From: Candidatus Peribacteria bacterium
GTDB taxonomy: Bacteria; Patescibacteriota; Gracilibacteria; UBA1369; LOWO2-01-FULL-3
Assembly: GCA_943357285.1 (NCBI GenBank)
Contig: CALRGJ010000004.1
Span: 33,375-97,374, forward strand
Length of the DNA: 64,000 nt
Reading direction: 5' to 3'
Below are positions 17,672 to 23,913 of the stretch, in pieces (the first letter of the stretch is position 1; each line of letters starts with the position of its first letter). Made by a program: the position numbers and the translations under genes. The notes below the pieces were generated by a model. The model did not search any database. It saw only the letters and a list, made by a program, of their open reading frames with translations, and had not been told where the DNA came from.

Positions 17672-19062
17672 TTAAGATCTATGACACATTGACGGCAAGG
17701 AAGGTGGATTTTGTGCCTCTAGACGAGGGTAAAGTGGGTATCTACGTGTGTGGACCTACTGTATATGATAGTGCTCATTTAGGGCATGGACGCAGTGCGG
17801 TTTCTTTCGATGTTATTCGAAGATATTTTATTTATCGTGGTTATGAGGTGAAGTATGTTTCGAATTATACGGATATTGATGACAAGATGATAAATAGAGC
17901 AAATCAGGAAGGTATTTCCGTGAAAGAGTTAAGTGATAAGGTTATTCCAATTTATGCGAAAGATTATGGGGCTTTGGGAGTAATGGTTCCTGACGTACAG
18001 CCATTAGCAACAGACCATGTACCTGAGATGATTGAGTTGATTCAGGGTTTAGAAAAACAGGGTTTTACTTATGTACTCGATGATGGTGTTTATTATGAAG
18101 TGGCTAAATTTACAGAATATGGAAAACTTTCTAAGCAAAAGTTAGAAGATTTAAGAGTTGGATCTCGTGTGGAGGTGAAGGATGGAAAGAAGAGTCCTTA
18201 CGATTTTGTTTTATGGAAATTCAAAAAGGAAGGAGAGCCTTCTTGGTCTAGCCCTTGGGGCGAAGGTCGTCCTGGGTGGCATATTGAATGTAGCGCGATG
18301 ACTTGGAAGCATTTGGGTGAGAAGTTTGATATTCATGGAGGAGGATTGGATTTAACATTTCCTCATCATGAGTGTGAAATTGCCCAATCTGAGCCTGTTT
18401 TTGGCAAAGGATCTTTTTCTAAATATTGGATGCATAATGGATTTATAAATGTAGATAATGAAAAAATGAGTAAGAGTTTGGGGAATTTTTTCACTTTGAA
18501 AGAAATTTTTGAAAAATATGATCCGAAGGTTGTAAGATTTATGTTCTTACAAACTCATTATAGAAATCCTGTGAATTTTTCTAATGTTCTTTTGGATCAG
18601 GCAAAGGCGGGACTTTCTAGGTTGCATGATTTTGTAAGAAATTTAAATGCGCTACTGGATGCCGCTGATGATGGAGTTGTTTCCGCTAATTTAACTGCTG
18701 CTATAAATGTGGCTCGTTCCAGATTTGAAGGTGTAATGGATGATGATTTTGATACTTCCGGAGCTTTGGGTGCGGTGTATGAATTTGTTAAAGAAGTTAA
18801 TGTGATGATGAATAATTCTTCTTTAAATAAGATTGAGTTGAGTGCTGTTCTTAATTTTCTACAATTGGTTGATAAGGTTTTAGGGGTAATTTTCGTGGAG
18901 GAGGCTACTATTGATTCTGATGTAGAAAAATTAATTGAAAAACGAAATCTTGCTCGTAAAAATAAAGATTTTAAAGAATCAGATGCTATTAGGGATGAGC
19001 TGTTGGAAAGAGGCATTGTGCTTGAGGATAAGCCTCAAGGTACTATCTGGAAAAAAGTTTAA
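17668..19062 (+). CDS. cysS: cysteinyl-tRNA synthetase
   Basis: Class I synthetase charging tRNA-Cys. The HIGH-type motif is HLGHGR (residues 36-41), preceded by CGPTVYDSA whose cysteine is a zinc ligand. The KMSKS loop is KMSKSLGN near residue 267. The length of 464 residues is typical. The C-terminal helical domain has RNLARKNKDFKESDAIRDEL. It overlaps yggT by four bases upstream and the convergent murC by four bases downstream. Confidence 0.97.
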   Translation: MIKIYDTLTARKVDFVPLDEGKVGIYVCGPTVYDSAHLGHGRSAVSFDVIRRYFIYRGYEVKYVSNYTDIDDKMINRANQEGISVKELSDKVIPIYAKDYGALGVMVPDVQPLATDHVPEMIELIQGLEKQGFTYVLDDGVYYEVAKFTEYGKLSKQKLEDLRVGSRVEVKDGKKSPYDFVLWKFKKEGEPSWSSPWGEGRPGWHIECSAMTWKHLGEKFDIHGGGLDLTFPHHECEIAQSEPVFGKGSFSKYWMHNGFINVDNEKMSKSLGNFFTLKEIFEKYDPKVVRFMFLQTHYRNPVNFSNVLLDQAKAGLSRLHDFVRNLNALLDAADDGVVSANLTAAINVARSRFEGVMDDDFDTSGALGAVYEFVKEVNVMMNNSSLNKIELSAVLNFLQLVDKVLGVIFVEEATIDSDVEKLIEKRNLARKNKDFKESDAIRDELLERGIVLEDKPQGTIWKKV

Positions 19063-20345
19063 AGGAGTTTGTAAATCTTACTAATATCCCCTGCTCCCAT
19101 CGTCACTATGATGTCGTATTTTTTGTAATTTTCTTTGATATATGTTGCGGTTTTTTCTAGACTTTGGCCGTTTTTGACGTGAGGTTGCTGTGTTTTTATT
19201 TCATTCACCAAATCGTCGACGCAAATTGATTTTACTACTTCTTCGCTGTCACGAACTTGGTAAATATTTGGAATAATTACTTGGTCTACAGCATTGAAGG
19301 CGTGTCCAAATTCTTTGAGAAGCATTTTTGTGCGGCTATGCTGATGAGGTTGGAATACACAAAGAATTTTGGCTTCTGGATGCTTTTCTCTGATGGCTGC
19401 AAGAGTGACCCTGACTTCTGTAGGATGATGTCCGTAATCGTCGATGAATTGCGTTTTGCAGAGTTTTTTCTTTTTGTAATCCATACGGCGCCAGCTGCCT
19501 TTATATTTTTTTATGGCTGAGTTTATGTTTTTTTCTGAAATGCCGAGTAGTTTTCCTACCATAGCTGCATTAGTTGCGTTAACTAGATTGAATTCTCCAG
19601 GAATTCCCGGTTTTGCTTTTACTTTTTCTTTCCATTTAATTATTTGAGCTGAGCAATTTTTTAGAATTGGAGAGAGATTTTTTTCTTCGTTGTTTACTAC
19701 GATGTATCCGTCTTTAGAAACTTTTTTTGCAATATCATGAAAGGCCTTTTGATAATCTTCGAGGTCTTTGTAGTAGTCTAAATGTTCAGCTTCTATATTT
19801 GTGATTACTAAAATATTTGGTTTGAAATGAAGGAATGAACGGCGGTATTCACACGCCTCGATTACTAAATATTTACTCTTCCCTACTCTGAAATTTTTGT
19901 TTTTAAATTCGCGAAGCTTGGTGCCGATTACTACCGTAGGATCGAGTTTTCCTTCTGTTAAAATTAGGGATGTCATGGCTGTCGTAGTGGATTTTCCGTG
20001 TGTGCCGGCGATGGCAATTGTGAAATATTCTTTACTTAATTCTCCCAAGGCTTCTGGGTAGGATAAGCATTCTATCCCAAGTTCTTTTGCTTTTTTTAGT
20101 TCTGGATTGTTTGATGGGACTGCTGGTGAATAAACTACTAGCTCAATTTTTTTATTAACATTTTTTTCATCATGTCCTTCAAAAACTTTTATCCCATTTT
20201 TATTGAGACTTTTGGTTAATTCTGAGGTGTAGTTATCTGATCCAGATACGGTTTTCCCTTTGGCATGTAAAATCTGTGCGAGACTGGAAACTCCAATTCC
20301 GCCGATGCCTATAAAATGAAAATATTTTTTATCTAAAAGTGACAT
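19059..20345 (-). CDS. murC: UDP-N-acetylmuramate--L-alanine ligase
   Basis: MurC attaches L-alanine to UDP-MurNAc, the first amino acid of the peptidoglycan stem. Motifs include the N-terminal GIGGIGVSSLAQIL, the ATP-binding GTHGKSTTTAM near residue 113, the ITNIEAEHLDYY block and DDYGHHPTEV. At 428 residues it is slightly shorter than the E. coli protein (491) but has all three domains. The residue equivalent to DSDE reads EACEYRRSF, a small divergence. It is divergent from the ftsB-like gene. Confidence 0.95.
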   Translation of the reverse strand: MSLLDKKYFHFIGIGGIGVSSLAQILHAKGKTVSGSDNYTSELTKSLNKNGIKVFEGHDEKNVNKKIELVVYSPAVPSNNPELKKAKELGIECLSYPEALGELSKEYFTIAIAGTHGKSTTTAMTSLILTEGKLDPTVVIGTKLREFKNKNFRVGKSKYLVIEACEYRRSFLHFKPNILVITNIEAEHLDYYKDLEDYQKAFHDIAKKVSKDGYIVVNNEEKNLSPILKNCSAQIIKWKEKVKAKPGIPGEFNLVNATNAAMVGKLLGISEKNINSAIKKYKGSWRRMDYKKKKLCKTQFIDDYGHHPTEVRVTLAAIREKHPEAKILCVFQPHQHSRTKMLLKEFGHAFNAVDQVIIPNIYQVRDSEEVVKSICVDDLVNEIKTQQPHVKNGQSLEKTATYIKENYKKYDIIVTMGAGDISKIYKLL

Positions 20346-20353
20346 AGTTTTGC

Positions 20354-20382
20354 TTTTGGTAGTTTAGATTCTATGCTAAAGT
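20354..20382 (+). promoter_or_regulatory. probable promoter of the ftsB-like gene
   Basis: TTTTGG (20354-20359), a 17-bp spacer and TAAAGT (20377-20382) preceded by TGC, ending 22 bases before the ATG. The sequence overlaps the murC promoter on the other strand. Confidence 0.4.
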
Positions 20383-20396
20383 TCCGACGTTTAAAA
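20368..20396 (-). promoter_or_regulatory. promoter of murC
   Basis: On the minus strand TTTTAA (20396-20391), a 17-bp spacer and TAGAAT (20373-20368), ending 22 bases before the murC ATG. It overlaps the divergent ftsB-like promoter, so the two may compete. Confidence 0.45.
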
Positions 20397-20404
20397 GATT
20401 TTTT

Positions 20405-20809
20405 ATGTCATCCCGATTTTCCTATACCTCAAATTTCACTAAATTAATTATTGTAATTGAGTTTGCGCTTGTGAGTTATTTGCTCTATTCGCTTACAAAA
20501 AACATTTATAATAGTTATCAAGTTGATCAAGTTATAGAATCTTTTCAAAAAGAAAATTCTGCTATCGAGGAAGAGAATAGAAAGAAAAATGCCGATTATC
20601 TTTATTTTACTTCTGAAGAATATATCGATAAAATTGCTAAGCAGAATTTGGGATTAGTTGATAAAGGTGAAGAGGTAATAATTTTGTCTGAAAAAGTTAC
20701 TAATCCGCAGCAGGATCAAAGTGAAGAAGATTCTGCGGTGACGACTCTTTCACGAAGAAGTAAAATGAGTAATCCTGAACAATGGTGGGATTTCTTTTTC
20801 GGAAGATAG
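20405..20809 (+). CDS. FtsB/DivIC-like septum formation initiator
   Basis: A 134-residue bitopic membrane protein: one transmembrane helix (about 13-33), a coiled coil (about 40-65) and a short C-terminal beta region with TSEEYIDKIAKQNLGLVDKGEEVI, the pattern of FtsB/DivIC proteins that help assemble the division septum. The acidic C-terminal tail is not conserved in the family. It is divergent from murC and followed by two tRNA genes. Confidence in the family is good; FtsB versus DivIC cannot be decided. Confidence 0.82.
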   Translation: MSSRFSYTSNFTKLIIVIEFALVSYLLYSLTKNIYNSYQVDQVIESFQKENSAIEEENRKKNADYLYFTSEEYIDKIAKQNLGLVDKGEEVIILSEKVTNPQQDQSEEDSAVTTLSRRSKMSNPEQWWDFFFGR

Positions 20810-20830
20810 TTTTATTGGATTGGTGTTAGT

Positions 20831-20859
20831 TTGACTTTAGTCATCTTTTACAGTATTTT
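20831..20859 (+). promoter_or_regulatory. tRNA operon promoter
   Basis: TTGACT (20831-20836), a 17-bp spacer and TATTTT (20854-20859), 14 bases before the first tRNA. It probably drives both CAT tRNAs. Confidence 0.5.
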
Positions 20860-20873
20860 TCCTGAGCTTACGT

Positions 20874-20948
20874 CGCGGGGTAGAGCAGAGGCAGCTCGTC
20901 GGGCTCATAACCCGGAGGTCGGTGGTTCGAATCCATCCCCCGCAACCA
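20874..20948 (+). tRNA. initiator tRNA-fMet (CAT)
   Basis: Complete cloverleaf with encoded CCA. Initiator marks are clear: an unpaired C1 against A72 at the acceptor end (CGCGGGG versus CCCCGCA plus ACCA) and three consecutive G-C pairs in the anticodon stem (GGG/CCC). The anticodon loop is CTCATAA. Confidence 0.97.
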
Positions 20949-20972
20949 AATTTAGGTTTTTTCTTTTTATAT

Positions 20973-21049
20973 GTCAGGGTAGCTCAGTTGGTTAGAGCGT
21001 CGGATTCATAACCCGGAGGTCGGGAGTTCAAATCTCCCCCTTGACACCA
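20973..21049 (+). tRNA. tRNA with CAT anticodon (elongator Met or Ile2)
   Basis: A 77-nt cloverleaf with acceptor stem GTCAGGG/CCTTGAC (one G-T pair), discriminator A and encoded CCA. The anticodon loop TTCATAA reads CAT. It could be elongator tRNA-Met or tRNA-Ile2 with a lysidine-modified C34; I cannot decide from sequence. The anticodon stem TCGGA/CCCGG has an A-C mismatch next to the loop. It shares an 18-nt block with the initiator tRNA just upstream. Confidence 0.9.
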
Positions 21050-21086
21050 CAGTTTCAGTAGATTGGCGCTGATGTGCCTATTTACC

Positions 21087-21115
21087 TTTATTTTAAGCTG
21101 TTTTTTTGGTATAAT
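21087..21115 (+). promoter_or_regulatory. extended -10 promoter of the 439-residue gene
   Basis: TTTATT (21087-21092), a 17-bp spacer and TATAAT (21110-21115) preceded by TGG, ending 22 bases before the ATG. The leader ends AAAACAAAAAT and has no Shine-Dalgarno sequence. Confidence 0.55.
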
Positions 21116-21137
21116 GATATGATATTAAAACAAAAAT

Positions 21138-22457
21138 ATGGGTGGCGAAATGCCTTCAAAATCGGGAGAAAGTGTTGATAGAAATCATCAGAATATTTTG
21201 ACTGATGAGCGTTTGGGATGGTTGAAAGATTTGATTGGTGAAAAAGGCCCTCTTGAAAGGTCTAAATTACGAGAAAGTCTGAATTCTAAGGTGGAAATTA
21301 AATCGGCTTCTTTTGGCTTAGGTGATTCTACTGTTGATAAGAAGCTTAATGATGAGATTGATAATTCTAATGTTGAGGTGTTGGTAGGATCTGTAGACTC
21401 TACGGCTTACGAAATGAAGTGGCATGAAAATGATTGGTATAAACCTTTTGCTCAAGATGCTCTTAAAATCTCTAAATTGTCTCCACTTTTTGATGACTCT
21501 ACTATGGAGTGGTACAAGTCTTTGTCACCGGCTTTCAAAGTTTTTGAAAATTTATCTTCCATGAATGAAGCTGATTTTTCTAAAAATATTAAGAAAGATA
21601 TTTGGTCTTTGGTGAAAAAAAGTGGTGGTTCTAAAATGGTTTATGGTCCTAATGGTTTCTTCAATTTTGTATTGGCATATAAGAGAATTGAGTCTTTGTA
21701 TTCCCCTATTGGTTTAGCTGATTTGGATAATTTTAAATTAGAGGATATTACTGTTAAAAAAATTAAATTGGTGGCTGGGAAGGGTGTGGGAGAAAAAGGT
21801 GGAGAAAGTGATAGATTTGCTTATGCTGGTATTAGAAAGGCTGGAGAAAAAGCGAAGGAAGTTTCTAATGCTGCTATTGGTTCAGAGGAGTTTTTTAGAA
21901 AATATAAATTAGAAGGTGATGCGCGTGAAGATTTTATGTCTGGAATTAATCTCTACGAAAATTTTTTAAAAAAACCTAATAGGGGTTTGGATTTTTTGTC
22001 TCGCAGTGATTGGATGGAAAAGCGTGACAATGAAGATGAGCTTAGATTTAGTAAGAGGATGGATGTGCTATTTGCTGAAAATGGTGAGATTTATAATTTG
22101 AGAGCGATTTTTGAGCAACATAAGGATCTTTATTCTGAATTTTATAACGATGCTTCAAATCCGGATACTATAAAATATGTAAATTTGTATCGCTTGGCTA
22201 CTTTGAAGATGTTGGAATATGAAGATAAAACTTTTGAGGTTGCACCAAAAATTCGAGCGAACCAATTTTCTGTATATCATGAGGGAATGGTTAATGCTTT
22301 GGATCCTGTGAGGGTAAATCCTGAATTTAGAAAAGTGGCCTTGGGTCAGTTAGTTGATTCTGCTAAATATTTATCTCAAAAATCTTTTTATGCCGAGGAG
22401 TGGCCAGAGAAATTGAAGGCTTATGAAAATGAGCTGAGAGAAGTGGCTCAAAAATAA
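21138..22457 (+). CDS. hypothetical protein, 439 residues
   Basis: I do not recognise a family. The product is hydrophilic and mostly helical, with no signal peptide or membrane segment, so it is probably cytosolic. It has a charged N terminus, a region with KWHENDWYKPFAQDAL near residue 95, a basic stretch around residues 210-245, and a C-terminal helical part ending KLKAYENELREVAQK. It has its own promoter and terminator, so it is a single-gene unit. Codon use matches the AT-rich neighbours. Confidence 0.8.
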   Translation: MGGEMPSKSGESVDRNHQNILTDERLGWLKDLIGEKGPLERSKLRESLNSKVEIKSASFGLGDSTVDKKLNDEIDNSNVEVLVGSVDSTAYEMKWHENDWYKPFAQDALKISKLSPLFDDSTMEWYKSLSPAFKVFENLSSMNEADFSKNIKKDIWSLVKKSGGSKMVYGPNGFFNFVLAYKRIESLYSPIGLADLDNFKLEDITVKKIKLVAGKGVGEKGGESDRFAYAGIRKAGEKAKEVSNAAIGSEEFFRKYKLEGDAREDFMSGINLYENFLKKPNRGLDFLSRSDWMEKRDNEDELRFSKRMDVLFAENGEIYNLRAIFEQHKDLYSEFYNDASNPDTIKYVNLYRLATLKMLEYEDKTFEVAPKIRANQFSVYHEGMVNALDPVRVNPEFRKVALGQLVDSAKYLSQKSFYAEEWPEKLKAYENELREVAQK

Positions 22458-22468
22458 ATTTTAATTAG

Positions 22469-22503
22469 AAAAACCCCGCATCTGTTGAAGCGGGGTTTTT
22501 CCT
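22469..22503 (+). terminator. intrinsic terminator
   Basis: Stem AACCCCGC/GCGGGGTT with a 10-base loop, followed by a T run. It lies 11 bases after the stop of the 439-residue gene. The A run on the 5' side would let it work on both strands. Confidence 0.85.
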
Positions 22504-22531
22504 CTCATGGTTACCTCCACGATTTGTTTTT

Positions 22532-22562
22532 CCCGCCTTTTTATTAAACCTTGGCGGGTTTT
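22532..22562 (+). terminator. second hairpin, possible bidirectional terminator
   Basis: Stem CCCGCC/GGCGGG with a 15-base loop, followed by TTTT on the plus strand. A further GC hairpin, CCGGC-GAAT-GCCGG (22570-22583), sits directly after the stop of the minus-strand lipoprotein gene. Together they separate the AT-rich and GC-rich genes. Confidence 0.5.
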
Positions 22563-22584
22563 GGTCTTGCCGGCGAATGCCGGA

Positions 22585-23529
22585 CTACTTCTTGAGCCCC
22601 ACTGGGAGCTTCACCATGCGCTCCTCCCCCTTCGGGGTGGGAGTGACGGCGGGCGTCGCCAGCTTGGTCGGCGGGACTGAGGACGGGGCGGCCTTCATGA
22701 CCTTGGGTGGGGCCTTGGGGGCCTCGACCTTCGGTTCCGGCTGGATGGCCGGAGGAGCGTCGTCCTCGTTGATGTCTCGGAGAGCGGCGTCGTGCCGCTT
22801 GATCCGATACATGACGTGAACGCCGTCCACTCGGGTCATCGGCTCCTGGAGCCCCTCACAGAGCTCCTCGCTCTTCATATCCTTCACGGCCGCGGGAGCG
22901 GTCGCGTAGGAGTACGCTGAGGTATAGGTGCTCTTGATGGCCTTGACCAGGGCCGCGTTGAAGGCCGTCAGCTTCGTGCCCTTTTCGTCGTCCTTCTTGG
23001 ACATCTTCAGGAGGAAACGGCGAACCGCTTCTTCCGTGGTGAAGCCGCGGTAGTGAACCGCAGCGGCGATTTGACACCCGTAGGTGTTTCCATCGCTGCA
23101 AACCACGTTGAGACATGGGTCGTCGACGCACTTATTGCCGTCGCAGACCTTATCTCCTTCACAGATGGCTTCGATGCCCTCTGCGTCCGCGGATTCTGGT
23201 CCGCACTCAGGCTTGGGCTCAGGCTCGGCTGTCGGGGTGACGGCTGAGGCGGGGCCCGCAGGTTGAGCGGTTTCCTCGGACTCGGGCTCCTCGGCCGGTG
23301 CATCCGGCGCGGGGGGCCGTTCCCCCTTCTCCTCCTCGATGGCCGCCGGGGTGGCGGGTTCGGGGTTGGTGACGGGGGCCGGCTCGGCCTCGGGGGCGGG
23401 GTTCTTGACGGAGAGCTTCTTGACGACCTCCTCTTTCTGAGGCAGGGGCGTCTTGGGCTTTTCGTTCTTGGACTCGCAGCCGATGAGGGTGATGAGGGCG
23501 ATGATGATGGCGGCGGTGGTATAACGCAT
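22585..23529 (-). CDS. GC-rich lipoprotein with Pro/Glu-rich linker and Kazal-like cysteine segment
   Basis: A 314-residue lipoprotein with signal ALITLIGC (Cys18 is the lipidation site), a Pro/Ala/Glu-rich linker (about 20-108), a seven-cysteine segment (109-152) containing CDGNKCVDDPC and VCSDGNTYGC, and a C-terminal region without a recognised fold. The VCSDGNTYGC stretch resembles the Kazal core, but the full cysteine spacing is not met. Base composition is radically different from the surroundings (45 G+C of 60 at 23281-23340). The start has a canonical AGGAG site 9 bases upstream, unlike native genes here. Likely horizontally acquired; an assembly chimera must be excluded. The donor may be a GC-rich deltaproteobacterium-like organism (inference). 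Confidence 0.8.
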   Translation of the reverse strand: MRYTTAAIIIALITLIGCESKNEKPKTPLPQKEEVVKKLSVKNPAPEAEPAPVTNPEPATPAAIEEEKGERPPAPDAPAEEPESEETAQPAGPASAVTPTAEPEPKPECGPESADAEGIEAICEGDKVCDGNKCVDDPCLNVVCSDGNTYGCQIAAAVHYRGFTTEEAVRRFLLKMSKKDDEKGTKLTAFNAALVKAIKSTYTSAYSYATAPAAVKDMKSEELCEGLQEPMTRVDGVHVMYRIKRHDAALRDINEDDAPPAIQPEPKVEAPKAPPKVMKAAPSSVPPTKLATPAVTPTPKGEERMVKLPVGLKK

Positions 23530-23544
23530 GGGTCAGTGTCTCCT

Positions 23545-23556
23545 GATTCGCGAATC
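23545..23556. promoter_or_regulatory. 12-bp perfect palindrome GATTCGCGAATC
   Basis: A self-complementary 12-mer beginning 16 bases before the lipoprotein start codon and abutting its AGGAG site. Its position suits a repressor operator, but no cognate regulator is adjacent. Confidence 0.4.
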
Positions 23557-23566
23557 GTATCTGTAA

Positions 23567-23580
23567 GGCATGCGCATGCC
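23567..23580. promoter_or_regulatory. 14-bp perfect palindrome GGCATGCGCATGCC
   Basis: A self-complementary 14-mer, 10 bases beyond the first palindrome. The pair of palindromes in front of one gene suggests a regulatory or recombination site. The function is unknown. Confidence 0.4.
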
Positions 23581-23642
23581 TCCACTTGTGACAAACCTGA
23601 CTTAGGTCTGACATTAGTGCTTCGCCGTTCTTCTCCGTGATG

Positions 23643-23702
23643 GATCAGTAGGCTTTGAAGACTGGAAAATTGCCCATTTCCAGCTTTCAGGGCCTACTGA
23701 TC
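23643..23702. repeat. 60-base long hairpin
   Basis: Outer arms GATCAGTAGGC/GCCTACTGATC (11 perfect pairs), a middle section pairing with G-T wobbles and one A-C mismatch, and inner arms CTGGAAA/TTTCCAG around an 8-base loop. About 25 of 26 positions can pair. There is no T run on either side, so it is not a standard terminator. Confidence 0.7.
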
Positions 23703-23875
23703 TTGAAGTAGTTTAAATAAATTTTAAAACAAATCGTTAGTGGTAGAGAGAGGATCCGGCTTTCAGTACATTAGCTCAACCTTGCGGCAGGCGTTATGTC
23801 ATTTTGAAAGACAGATGGCTCTCTACGACAGTTTTCAAGGAACGTTTAACGCAACAAAATTGTATACGTCAAAAG
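23643..23875 (-). ncRNA. candidate structured non-coding RNA
   Basis: A promoter on the minus strand (23882-23910) would start transcription near 23875. The transcript contains a closing stem GTAGAGAG/CTCTCTAC (23743-23750 with 23819-23826), inside it CTTTCA/TGAAAG and ACAT/ATGT stems, and a CC-GCAA-GG GNRA tetraloop, followed by the 60-base hairpin. I compared it by memory with SRP RNA, tmRNA, RNase P, 6S and common riboswitches and found no match. It could instead be the long leader of the lipoprotein mRNA. The 3' end is not defined. Confidence 0.35.
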
Positions 23876-23881
23876 TCCAGA

Positions 23882-23910
23882 AATATAACATCAAACTGTG
23901 AAATTGTCAA
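23882..23910 (-). promoter_or_regulatory. strong minus-strand promoter after the VirD4-like gene
   Basis: Consensus TTGACA (23910-23905), a 17-bp spacer and TATATT (23887-23882). The -35 box begins 4 bases after the stop of the VirD4-like gene. No coding sequence starts within 340 bases downstream, which is what points to a non-coding transcript or a very long leader. Confidence 0.6.
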
Positions 23911-23913
23911 TGC

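Larger units (their letters stand above)
23530..23913. other. 384-base gene-free region rich in inverted repeats
   Basis: No credible coding sequence. From the lipoprotein start outward it holds two perfect palindromes (23545-23556 and 23567-23580), a 60-base near-perfect hairpin (23643-23702), a second nested structure (23743-23826), and a strong minus-strand promoter (23882-23910) just after the VirD4-like gene. G+C falls from high to low moving away from the lipoprotein gene. Confidence 0.7.

Noticed and set aside
22585..23640. Several long overlapping open frames on both strands in the GC-rich island
   Set aside because: High G+C removes stop codons by chance. Only the frame with a lipobox, AGGAG site and sensible amino-acid composition is credible.
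23643..23702. Long hairpin as an intrinsic terminator
   Set aside because: No T run follows on either strand, and the stem is far longer than usual for terminators.
23741..23830. Possible integron attC site (GCTCAAC ... GCGTTATG) next to the foreign gene
   Set aside because: The core-like sites are only about a dozen bases apart and the right one deviates from GTTRRRY. No integrase is seen. The wider stems fit an RNA structure better.
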